Assembly: GCF_051020955.1 (NCBI RefSeq)
Contig: NC_135013.1
Location: forward strand, 38,377,087-38,441,086
Direction of reading: 5' to 3'
DNA from: Megalopta genalis
Taxonomy: Eukaryota > Arthropoda > Insecta > Hymenoptera > Halictidae
Length of the DNA: 64,000 bases
Shown in pieces: positions 54,866 through 64,000 of the stretch. The translations under genes were made by a program, and so were the position numbers. The notes under the pieces are model-generated. The model ran no database searches and had not been told where the DNA came from. It saw nothing but the letters and a program-made list of their open reading frames with translations. Every line of letters begins with the position of its first letter. Within the stretch, counting starts at the first letter, position 1.

Positions 54866-55226
54866 TGTACAGAATGTCCCAAAAATGTCTCACAATACAG
54901 AAATGGGGGATTGCTGAGATTATTTGAAGTAACTTTTTCCTTAGCAAAAATGGAATCCGCGGCTTTGTTTACGAGTTATTAACGAAAAACAGTGACCAAT
55001 GAGAGACGAGCTCGGCTGACGTGAGGTGGTCCAGTCAACCAGCGCACGAAGTTCCGATGTTCCGCTCATTGGCGCGTCCGTCTCGCGCCAGCTGATCTCG
55101 CATCTCATTGGTCACTGTTTTTTTGTTAATAACTCGTAAACGGAGCCGCGGATTGCATTTTCGCAAAGGAAAAAGTTGCTTCGGATGACCTCGGGAACCC
55201 CCCATTTCCGGATTACGAGACTTAGG
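54866..55226 (+). mobile_element. Long-TIR GGGTGTCCC-family element, longest copy (361 bp)
   Basis: The left arm AGAATGTCCCAAAAATGTCT, then TGAAGTAACTTTTTCCTTAG and ACGAAAAACAGTGACCAATG, is mirrored by ATTGGTCACTGTTTTTTTGT and TTTCGCAAAGGAAAAAGTTG. It ends CCATTTCCGGATTACGAGAC, with the final right bases lost. The arms exceed 130 bp. Its centre is GC-rich with CAGCCGAGCTC/GAGATCAGCTGGCG-like arms. Confidence 0.88.
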
Positions 55227-56766
55227 CCGTTTTATTAGAATAAAATATTTTTATTTTAAAATATCGCTAAATATCTGATAAGGGTTGAGCTGCTAAATTA
55301 GCAACGTGGATTATTTACCGTTGCGCGGAACAAAAATTGACTGGCAATCTATTTCGCACTGGAAGAAAATGGAAAATTAAGATTGATGGATTTTATTCGC
55401 AGACTGGAACCTTATATTCTGTACATCAAGACATTATTAATGAAACTGTCGAAAGTACGTGACTGGCAGCAAAATGGTTGCCCACACGAATACAGCAAGG
55501 GTTGTTCAAAGGTGCGCCGAGCTTCATCGAGACCGCGTAACCCGTTTCCGAGATACAACAAAAATGTCTGGTAACTTTTATCGCACGCCAGATTTCGGTT
55601 AAACCTCGATATAGTTTTCCAAAAAATATTTGCCACGTACGTTGTTCCCACTGACAACCAATTTTTTTCACCGGCGACCGTTCGCATCGGCGATATAAAA
55701 ACAACCCTCGAGGTTCAACCCTTCAACAGAAAACGATGCGTGACAAATACTTTTATAGCGACCACGTTTCCAAAAACTATCTTCGAATTTGCCCCCTCTA
55801 AAGTGGCTGAATATCGCAGCAAGGCGAATCAACACTTTTGCGCGTGTCTGGCATATTTTAAGGTTATTGTATTACTTTACAAAAATATATATAGCTTATA
55901 TAAAGTAGTAGACAGTTGAAGTAAATCGTAAGATATGTTACACGAATAAATTTTATTATCAGATATTTTATATCAAATTGCATTTCACGAGCAATCAAGA
56001 AAATGATTATTTCAGTCATCCGGACGGTAATGCATTAATTTCAAGAAGTGCTGTACATAATATTGCGCGTTCAAATTGAACAATTAAATACTCATTGCTG
56101 GACGAACCAAGGTTGGTTCAGATAATTCGGTGCAGCTATTAAAGCTCGTCCAATCGCATCACCCTTGTCCCGGCCTCATTAGCAGCGCCCAATATTCCTT
56201 CGCCTCAAAAGTCAGTTCCGGTCCTCGGCAACCCTTCCATTACCATAAAATCGTAAGACTCGACCCTTCAAGATCCGTCGCGGCAATCAAAAAACCCCCG
56301 GAGGTGTTCTGTAGGTATTCAGCCTCGAGGAAATTCAACTTTCCCGAAACGAATGAATTTCTTGGACCCCTCCTCGCGCGTCGGGGGCCGTCGAACCGGC
56401 GGCCAGGTGAGAGGGGAGGAAAAATGGACGACTGCCAACGACGATAGAGAATTGGCAGCAATTCGGGTGTGACTTGTGTCCGAGACACCTCTGTTCTGGA
56501 AACGTCCCCCGTGACTTGGCCACCCCAATTTCCGCCTACCATTACGCCTCTTTAATAATAATGGTGCTAATCAAGGCCTCGTTTCACGTTGCACCGAAGG
56601 GACTTTCACACGACTTTATATATTGGCCAACTGAATTTTGTTGCATTCACGTAATTGTGATTTTGTGGAAGCTCAAGTTCGATTATTCTGTATAGATTCT
56701 CGTAGATGCCTGCAGTTTTTTTGCGAACTCGTTCGACGTTGGAAAATGTAACAAATACTTTCGGCG
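55227..56766. other. Long unique stretch
   Basis: A small ATG frame at 55386-55574 follows an acceptor-like TTTTATTCGCAG but has only a weak GTGCGC donor. At 56407 CGGCCAG followed by GTGAGAG is a strong donor-like site at the end of an ATG-less frame beginning near 56113. Neither is sufficient to call an exon. Confidence 0.35.
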
Positions 56767-56983
56767 TGTATATTGGACTGCAGATTTTTATGCAAAATAA
56801 TAAAACTTGCTTACACCAATAGCAAGATACAGAAACAACGCAATTTATCTCTTGCTTTCTTGGATCATTTTATCTAGTCAACAGTAATACAACAGTACAT
56901 TTACATTGTTTAAATGTTTTTACTATCTTGCATCTGATCTACTCGTGTCTATTATAAATACATAAACTGTGCAGTCTATTTTT
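56767..56983 (+). mobile_element. ACTGCGG-family MITE
   Basis: TTGGACTGCAGATTTTTATG then CAAAATAA on the left is inverted relative to AAATACATAAACTGTGCAGT then CTATT on the right. ATCTTGCATCTGATCTACTC near 56932 corresponds to the TTGCAATCGATGC inner motif of other copies. Confidence 0.72.
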
Positions 56984-57149
56984 TAACGAACTATTTCTTC
57001 GATAAATGATTTCGTATGCAGGTTCTGCACGAGCAGTTTTACACAATGGGACAACAACTTTAATTTTTTAATTTAACTTTGCAAACTTTAGATTCAACAA
57101 AAATCTTTTACTGCATCGAGCATAGAAAAAATTGTTTCAAAAACTGAAG
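56984..57149. other. AT-rich spacer
   Basis: Nothing recognised. Confidence 0.4.
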
Positions 57150-57830
57150 AGAATGCTAAAAAAAGGACACTCGCCCCCAGTGTGCCCTGGCGTTTCCACG
57201 AGATCAACCCCCCTCCCGCCAGCCACCCGAGAAGGGGCCGCAGGAAAGCAGGAACGTGCCCAAGGTGGTGACCAAGGTGGACAAAATCGATAGCCGGAAC
57301 GAAGGAGCCCCTCGAAACGGAAACGACCCAGTAAAACGAAAGAGTGACCTAAGTTTGATTTGGCAGAGATCGACTGGTGGCTCGCAGCGTTCCCCTGCTC
57401 CTCTTTCTCCCTCGCTCTCCATCTCTCTCGTTCCTCCGTCACTGGAATAGGCCGCGCTCTCCGACTCGCGCCTCTCACAAAGCCAGACACGGTGGAAAAA
57501 GGAGGAGCGCCCTCTCGTACACGTCCATCGGTGGCAGCGGCTATCTACGTTGTAGAGCCTACGGTCGATGCAACGAAAGAGGGAAACGGATGGACCGGAT
57601 AGAGGAGAGCCGAGAGAAAGACCGATAGATAGACCGAGGCAGATGGGCAGGGGCGGCCCAGGGGTAGGAGAGAGGAGGCTGTGACAGGGCGGCCGGGGGT
57701 GGCAGGGAGACAGGAGGAGGCGGGGGAGGAGGCGGGGGGAGGAGGCGGAGGGGAAAAAAGAGGAAGAAGTACGTTTGGTTTGGCAGCGGGCGGTGGGCGT
57801 CGAACTCGGGACATCGCGCGCGGATGACGA
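57150..57830. repeat. Purine-rich, G-run-rich low-complexity block
   Basis: On the plus strand 57640-57765 contains many G runs (GGGGGAGGAGGCGGGGGG and relatives), enough for G-quadruplex formation on paper. Long Pro/Ser/Arg-rich minus frames of up to 214 codons result from the composition. The 214-codon one has no ATG. Confidence 0.6.
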
Positions 57831-58397
57831 GTAATCGATCACGAGCACTGTGCCAACACTCCGTATCCCGAGGAGGGCCAGTGATTCTCATTTTCTGGTT
57901 TATCGATGATCCGCGAACCGATTCCGAAATCGCTGATGATTTACTGCGGCACGCAGACGTCGTGACTCCGAAGAAGTTCGACGAAGAACTTCGGAAAAAG
58001 ACCCGTCGACCCGGCCGAGGGCCCCGACAGCTTGATCTATGATATTCGCGTGGCTCCCTCGCGGAACACTCCGAGGAGTTTTATGCGCGTCTCTCGGTTG
58101 TATTTCTTTGTCGGTTCTTGCCGAGACCGGACGTGATTCGCCGTGGACGTACGCCGAAACGGGCCTCCGTTTTCGGTGGTTCGAGACGTCGGGTTATTTA
58201 TCCGCGGCTGGCTTCGAGCACTGATTGCTCCGAATTCAATTGTTAGCCGTAGAGAAGTTCTTGCCGGGTTTCTTGCGTTCCCGCGAACGTGCCATAACTC
58301 TATTATGATGTGCTGGCTGGTTGTAATGATCGATAGCGTCTCGATTGATGTTAATTCGCGAAGTAACAATGACACAAAGAGAATATAAAATAATATC
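57831..58397. other. CpG-rich unique sequence
   Basis: A 184-codon minus frame with ATG (58037-58591) begins inside the MITE at 58398-58566 and runs through here. Composition and overlap argue against a gene. Confidence 0.35.
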
Positions 58398-58566
58398 GCG
58401 GGACCGTGGTTCTTCGTGCGAAATAAAAATTGTCTGTTCCATTTGGCCAGGTAGAAGTTTCGTTTTTCCTGTGACAATCTAAATTCCTTTAATCTTTTCA
58501 TCGTGCTATGTTCCTTCCGCCAATTTTTGTCATAAATGCATAGAATCCGGTGTCCAGATATCGCGT
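58398..58566 (+). mobile_element. ACTGCGG-family MITE, diverged left end
   Basis: GGGACCGTGGTTCTTCGTGC then GAAATAAAAATTGTC aligns with the family left end (GGACTGCGGATTTTTATGCA then AAATAAAAATTGTC). TTTGTCATAAATGCATAGAA then TCCGGTGTC is the inverted right end. Confidence 0.6.
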
Positions 58567-58814
58567 TAGATACGATTGCTTCATTTAACATGATCGCACG
58601 TATGCGATGTTCACAATTTTATATTTCGCATGAACGTAGTGAAATTAGTATTGTACACGTTGCCGCGTATGGCACGTAGCATAATAATAAAGAACATCCG
58701 ATGACATTCGTTTGCTAAATCGTCTGGATAATTTGCAAAGAAGATACTGAAACGTCCGAGCAATTAACAAATGCATTTACAAAGTAGAGAACTTGTGATA
58801 GTAGCAGCAAATAC
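58567..58814. other. AT-rich unique spacer
   Basis: Nothing recognised. Confidence 0.4.
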
Positions 58815-59170
58815 TGCTTTAGATTGTACTGAAACAGGTTCATAATTCCGATAGTAGGACACAAATTTTAAGAGCATAAAGGGTTTTAGAATGTAGGGCG
58901 CAGATTCCAATAAAATCGGTCAGACTGTCCACCGGGTTATCTTAATATTTTACGAACGGAGTTTTTTTACGAAAACATTTTAGCATTAAAGAAAGGTATC
59001 CGAAAAGCGATAGCACCGTTAAATAATATTTCAGATTGTATTGATCGAAGTTTTTAATTTCGAGAGTACAACACTAATTATTAGAGGAGCCAACCGAGCG
59101 TTAAATGTTTTCAGAATGTGAAACGCAGATTCCAATAAAAACAGCCGGATCGTCGCTGGATTTTTCGCTA
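58815..59170 (+). repeat. Old tandem duplication, about 215-225 bp apart
   Basis: TTAGATTGTACTGA (58818) and TCAGATTGTATTGA (59031), then TAGAATGTAGGGCGCAGATT / CAGAATGTGAAACGCAGATT followed by CCAATAAAA, occur in the same order. Sequence between them is heavily diverged. Confidence 0.65.
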
Positions 59171-59965
59171 AATAAAACGTCAAAATGTCAAGATAAAGTT
59201 ATCGATCGATCCCCGCGGAGTCGTCGCTGAAAATCATTGTCTTCCCCTGGAGCAACTCGCCCCATTTCGTTTCACGCGTTCGCGTTTGCGATAAGTTGTC
59301 AATGATCGCAACACGCCTGTCGCCCGGGCGCCCTGCACCCCGTGTTCCCGCGCTCGCTGTTCGACGAGCGAATGATAAAATCGGGATCTACAAAGTGTAC
59401 AGCACGGTCGACAGCCGCGACAGTGAACAGACGTAAAGTACGGTGACATGTGCACGGGTCCCGGGGTATTCGTCCCGCTAGACAGTCCTATTGATTTCTG
59501 ATTGAGGCAATCGACGATGCCAACGACCATATTGGACAGGCTTGCCGGAGCCTGACGAACCGCCTGCGGGCTGCTCTGCTGGCCGAGTTTGTCCGCGGTG
59601 GTCCAAGATGTCCGAATTTGCTCGCGGAGGCTTGAAATGGCTGCCGGTGTCACCTCGCTGGACATAATGAAGCTTGAAAATACAGATTTTCCACTGTTAT
59701 CGAGCTTGTCTACCGATCTGCTCAAAATTGCCGGTTCCACGTTTCGTTTTGTAAAATTCTTGAAATTTTCGATTTTTTCAACGGGAAAGGTTTGAACAGA
59801 TATCTTAATTTAAGTAATCATCATAATAGACGTGGCTGGGAGTTTAAATAAATTCGGTCTTGTCATTCTTATGCAGCAATGTACTATACACTTTTACATA
59901 GTGTTAAATTAAAGTAAACATTCGTGTATGGATTAAGTAACGTTTGCAACAAGATTGAATAATTT
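59171..59965. other. Unique sequence with a coding-like minus frame
   Basis: The minus strand is open from about 59740 to 59234. From the first ATG (59665) it reads MSSEVTPAAISSLREQIRTS and continues through NMVVGIVDCLNQKS with natural-looking codons. No family recognised and no convincing donor. AAATAAATTCGGTCTTGTCA at 59848 is a family A interior fragment. Confidence 0.25.
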
Positions 59966-60214
59966 TCATACTAGAACCACCGAGACCTGAACGCGATTAA
60001 TGTTTATCGTTTTATAACAGTGGTGAGATTGAATTTATTTAAATTGGATTTTAAACTTATTTAGACTGAATTTACTAAATTTTATTTAAATTTCTATTTT
60101 AATAAAGAAGTTCATCTAAAAATTTCTCATGAAAACATATTTATAATATCAGGAATTGTAAAAGAAAAAATTAGATACAAGCTGTTTCGACTTGTTTGGT
60201 AGTTCTAGTGTTAA
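59966..60214 (-). mobile_element. Family A TTAA MITE, copy A5
   Basis: The right end is TTTGGTAGTTCTAGTGTTAA. The left end CATACTAGAACCACCGAGAC is its decayed inverse and has lost TTAA. The interior (TTTATTTAAATTGGATTTTA, then AAAAATTTCTCATGAAAAC) follows copy A4 at 34268-34491. Confidence 0.75.
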
Positions 60215-60280
60215 TAGTACCTCTATTATCCGAATTAAACAGGAGGAAATTGTTGGTGGGATAACAGACTAGTAAGTTGT

Positions 60281-60533
60281 TTAACGCCTTGCCATACTTT
60301 GACGAGTCTGGCACGTGATGGAGATTTCTAAGAAGAACCTGTTAAGTGTGAATATTATTCCGTTCTTTTAAGTCGAGATAAAATTCTCTTCTCTTGTCAT
60401 CGATGTTTAAGCATTCAACTAAATGCAGGCATACAGTAAATATAGATTGTCTTTTATCTTCTTAAAAATTATTAGAATCGAAAAACTTCTAATCATTGCG
60501 ACTATAAAGAAAACGGTACGGTAAGTTGTTTAA
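60281..60533 (+). mobile_element. TTAA MITE, family D (253 bp)
   Basis: TTAACGCCTTGCCATACTTT then GACGAGTCTGGCACGTG and GATGGAGATTTCTA follow the family D left end. The right end should read ..AAGGGGTTAA but is GGTAAGTTGTTTAA, identical over 13 bases to the left flank (GTAAGTTGTTTAA at 60272-60284). That suggests repair or conversion of the right end. Confidence 0.85.
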
Positions 60534-61860
60534 AAACAAACAAAAATATTTTACCGTACGTCCACATGGAATATAGTGCTTGAATTTTGGTAATAAAGGT
60601 GTGACATTTTATTTCGATTTCAAAGGGGTAGTAACATTGCTGTTTAGCAAATCACAGGTAAGGAGCGAAGGATTTGCTTTCACTTGTGTCTCGAATACTA
60701 TTATATCGATGCGTACGTCACATTGAGAAGTAGCCGCCGTAGGAAGAGGGTAGGTCGTCGTTCCGGGGAGCGTGGGCGAAGAAGGGGGTGACAGGGGGAC
60801 GATAAGTTGCTGGATCCTCGATTCGAGCAGCTCTCGATGGTAGGAAGAATTTCGCCAAGCACTTCTTCAAATATTTAAGCAGACCTGCCGGGAACGATGA
60901 GTTGCCTTTATCGTTAATTTCGATGAACGAAAGTCAGCGAATCATCGGCGCAGAAAACGCTGACGGGAAACCGACGGAGTGGGAGCAACGGAGAGAGTAA
61001 GGGACGTGGGGGTGAGAGGGAGAGCGAGAGGGAAGCTGTGCGCTAATTATGACGGTGTACAAGGCACCGAGACTTCGGGCTCGTGATTCGAAAAGTTTTT
61101 TTTTTGTATTTAGCTTTTCCGACCCGGCGGAATAAAAGTTCGATGGGAGAACTCGCCCGGCCAATTATCGCGACCCGATCATGCAAATTTTTCGGGATTA
61201 AATCCTGAGGTGATTATTATCTCGCAGTCGATTTAGGCACGTTCGAACGGATATCTTCGATAACCGGTTGCCGCCGATTAAGATTGTTTCGAAGTGGTTT
61301 GGCTCGGCGTAAGTTCGATTCGCCGAAGAATCGGAATTTCGAGGTTCGATTAATATCCGGCGGAACGCTCGCGCTTCCCAACGCTGCCTCGAACACGGTT
61401 CGAACAAGTTCCCGCCGATTAACAACTTCGTAACGAGCACAATGAAGTATTAATTAATACCACGTGGTTAATTAACGAGCGATTAAGTCGAATGACCGCG
61501 GAGCGATTGCAATTAAGCGCTTCCCCGAGCGAAATCGGTTGAATCTGAGCGATGCTTACTTCAATGTACTGCGGCTGCCGTGTTACAAAAACTAGCTAAC
61601 AACAAATGAAAATAATTCTGCATATTTATCTAGTATCTTTACGACGTTCTGGAATTTTCTTTCTTTCCTGGAACGAATCTTAATTAACCGAGTCGATCGT
61701 TTCAATTTTTCTTCGCGACGTCCAACGCGTTTAATTGAATTGAATTCATTCATATATGTGGTAAACATTCACTTTTACAGTAAAAAGACAAATACATACA
61801 ATATTAATACTGTAACCGAGATTCAGCAGTTTAGGTAATGTAATTAACTGTTTAATTTAT
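60534..61860. other. Unique sequence, CpG-rich 60720-61560
   Basis: Open minus frames of 76-80 codons and no recognised domain. TTAATTAATACCACGTGG / CCACGTGGTTAATTAA near 61450-61480 forms a short inverted repeat. Nothing else seen. Confidence 0.4.
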
Positions 61861-61961
61861 GTAATTTCGTTTCGTATTTTGTGATATTGGCTGCAAGTAA
61901 GTTTGCAAGTTATGTTTTTACGTAATTTCGTTTCGTAATTTGTCTTTTTGGCTGCAAATAA
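61861..61961 (+). repeat. Two-unit direct repeat, 61 bp period
   Basis: GTAATTTCGTTTCGTATTTT and GTAATTTCGTTTCGTAATTT are each followed by TTGGCTGCAARTAA, 61 bp apart. Confidence 0.85.
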
Positions 61962-63054
61962 TGTATATTTATCTTAAGAATGTATTTATTGCAAGAGTGT
62001 TTTTTGTTAAAGATATGAAAAACGAATTTTCTGCGAATTTCCTGAAATTCAAAGTTAATGGCACTGTATTGTCGGCCACGGTTTTCAACGCAGACGCGCC
62101 CGGAATTGTAACCGGTGATTCGCAAATCTGATAAACATTATAAATTCTGAAAACCGCGGGCTCTTTTAATTTCGCGTTTGAGCCTCATTCCGCGGCAATT
62201 TATTTTTCATACGACTAGTTCCGGGGCTTACCGTACAAAGAGAATAACAACTTTGTCGCGCTTAATACCCCGCTGAATCAGCCTCACTCTTGTCGCATTT
62301 TTCAAACCGGATTTAGCCGGTAATTTCCCACGGCGAAGAATGCAAATTAAAATTCAATTTGCCATTCCGCCTGCGCGCAATTTTCGCTATAGAATTACCG
62401 AGTCAGAGATAACTAAAACGGATAATAGAAAGTTTTCATTCGCGCGCGCACGAGGCAAATCCTAACTTCCGGGTCTCAATTAAGACGTAAACTCGATTCA
62501 TTCGATAACGTGACTTATTTCGCGGCCGCAAATGGCTTGAATCTCGTGTTTTCAATTTCGCGGTGATTCGTACATGCCATTGTGGAATCTTAATGCTTGA
62601 TTTCCAAGGGACTCTCTTTTCCAATTTTCGTGGTTACCTGAAGTTATAATATTGATAAGATTAAATTGATAAATGTTATCTATTTATTCATTGCTATTAT
62701 TTTATCTTTTTTAGTTTTCCTTATTCTTTATATTTATTTGCTTATGTTCACCATGGTGAAATAACTTATTACCAGTGTCAGTCATTTCGATCGATTTCAC
62801 AGTTTTTATTTTAATATTTCGAATTTCTAAACTAGTAAGTATAAGTAAATTTACGCGTTGAAACGTTCCAACCTTTATGAATTAATATAGAATTCCATTA
62901 ATTCTCAAATAATTACGTTCTGCAGACATCTCTTTTTGTAATTCACTTCATATGCTTAAAAATTCAATATTACGTGCGGTATTCCATTCGCTTATCTTCA
63001 AATACCCAGACTTCTGTTACTTTACTTTATTATGTCATATCATATCCACATCAT
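61962..63054. other. Unique sequence
   Basis: Moderately GC-rich at 62090-62620, otherwise AT-rich. Short frames only. Nothing recognised. Confidence 0.45.
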
Positions 63055-63259
63055 ATGTATGCTGATTTTTATGTAAAATAAAAATTGTCTATATTTATTG
63101 CTAGAATCAGGTGTCGCTTTGGAACTTTTTCTTGTTTTTTTTTAATAATGACAATAGGTGGAACAGAATGTATTGATACTCTTGGATTCTTTTTCTCTTT
63201 GAAATCACAGCTATCCGTTTTTGTCATAAATGTATAAAATCCGCAGTCTAGTTATAACG
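63055..63259 (+). mobile_element. ACTGCGG-family MITE
   Basis: The left end ATGCTGATTTTTATGTAAAA then TAAAAATTGTC has lost ACTGCG but keeps the following 24 bases. The right end TTTGTCATAAATGTATAAAA then TCCGCAGTCTAGTTATAAC is the best-preserved right end in the window. Confidence 0.68.
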
Positions 63260-63859
63260 TTTCTCTTTCCCTCCTTTTTTCTCTTCCTTCTTTGTTTGCA
63301 CTCTGCTCGATTGTTATCATACTTTTGTATCGCACAACAAAGGGGGTTCGTCCCGTTGAACGAAAAACATATAATAATACCGATCTATATTTCCTACCGA
63401 CTTAACCTATATTAATACCGATTTGTTTAAAGTTGCATAGGGCCGCAATAACCCGATTAACGGTTAAAATTCCTCGACTTAAAAGAGCTCTCTCACGGAA
63501 ATTGATTAAATACATTCCTTAATCCAAGAATACGTTACAATAAAGCACCAAGAAAGTATAAACGAATTCTTCTAAAGCAGTTGGTTATTGTTTGTGTTTT
63601 TTTTATAGATATTCTTCTGCTGCAACTGTCTGCACGAAATTTCCCAAAAAATCGAGGGACAAATTTTTCGATGTTTCGGAGCAGCTCCCCTAATTTCCGA
63701 TGTAGTGTAGCTGTGTAAACGCTGGGAATCGGGGCTGGCAAACATAGTGCTGTCCGGAAGCACGGCACTGTGTCGCGGGCACAGCTGAGAGCCACGTGTA
63801 ACGCGAATATCCGTGTCCGTAATGCTTTCACGAAAAATACAGACAGCGAGGCAACCACC
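63260..63859. other. Unique sequence
   Basis: A 107-codon minus frame at 63535-63858 has no recognised domain. Nothing else seen. Confidence 0.4.
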
Positions 63860-64000
63860 CCCGCACCCCCGTGGCCATCTCCGGTATCGATTTCTGGCCG
63901 ATGGAGTATCGCGATACTCGCTCTCAGTCGTCCCTCACCCGCTCGCAGTCGATCGCCGTTCCTTGTGACGCTCGCTGCGCTACCTCCGCACCTGTCTCCT
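63860..64000 (+). promoter_or_regulatory. CpG-rich edge, possible promoter
   Basis: GC-rich, with a perfect palindrome GAGTATCGCGATACTC (63904-63919), an ATCGAT at 63877, and initiator-like TCAGTCG (63924) and GCAGTCG (63945). Arthropod initiators favour TCAGT, but the spacing to a downstream element is not right. The window ends here, so this is only a possibility. Confidence 0.18.

Noticed and set aside
57204..57848. 214-codon minus frame
   Set aside because: Opens without ATG and lies in purine-rich low-complexity DNA. The Ser/Pro/Leu/Arg runs follow the base composition.
58037..58591. 184-codon minus ATG frame
   Set aside because: Starts inside an ACTGCGG-family MITE and continues into CpG-rich DNA with plus-strand frames open as well. 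No motif.
1..64000. tRNA, rRNA or other structured RNA genes
   Set aside because: No A-box/B-box pairs with a foldable cloverleaf or rRNA-like stretches were noticed. A covariance-model search would be needed to exclude small RNAs.

Overview
The window reads as non-coding DNA from an arthropod nuclear genome, most likely a hymenopteran such as a bee or ant. The reasons are these. CpG-rich unique blocks alternate with AT-rich blocks. Mariner and piggyBac transposon remnants are common. Short non-autonomous elements flanked by TTAA or TA are very numerous. There is no prokaryotic gene organisation: almost every open frame is short, many lack an ATG, and the longest ones fall in CpG-rich or simple-sequence DNA with no recognisable domain. 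The species call is inference. No complete host gene can be supported.

Host coding content is limited to exon candidates. The best is a 90-nt piece at 53582-53671 (+), with good splice consensus on both sides and an in-frame start followed by a signal-peptide-like stretch. Weaker candidates lie at 13383-13562 (-), 38586-38646 (+) and 22382-22572 (-). If they are real, the window is mostly intron or intergenic DNA of genes with very long introns.

Mobile elements dominate. (1) A TTAA-flanked, piggyBac-type group is spread across the window. It includes two internally deleted elements that still hold transposase pieces (37085-37814 and 43046-43704) and many 220-730 bp elements. Most of these place a short palindrome close to one end, with a different palindrome in each family. 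(2) A family of about 200 bp elements whose inverted ends resemble ACTGCGGATTTTTATGCA (called the ACTGCGG family here) has ten paired copies and several lone ends. (3) TA-flanked elements with long inverted repeats occur at 3447, 12001, 39651, 44451, 45940 and 54866, and a second TA-type family at 5463, 28925 and 39395. A pogo-like element lies at 7542. (4) A 5'-truncated D34D mariner lies at 42831-43931. Nested insertions give relative ages, and one family supplies an aligned empty site for a piggyBac insertion within this same window.

Tandem DNA includes a 177-bp satellite of about ten units (9055-10890), a 16-unit minisatellite (959-1530), a 270-bp AATAT array, several long GA/CT and TTA tracts, a 44-bp repeat built on GTGACTATAGTCAC (24637-24741), and an inverted array of GGGCGTGG-containing units (31457-32121). 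A diverged segmental duplication links 39.2-40.3 kb with 45.8-46.9 kb.

The remaining unique blocks are listed individually. In most of them I see nothing beyond base composition.
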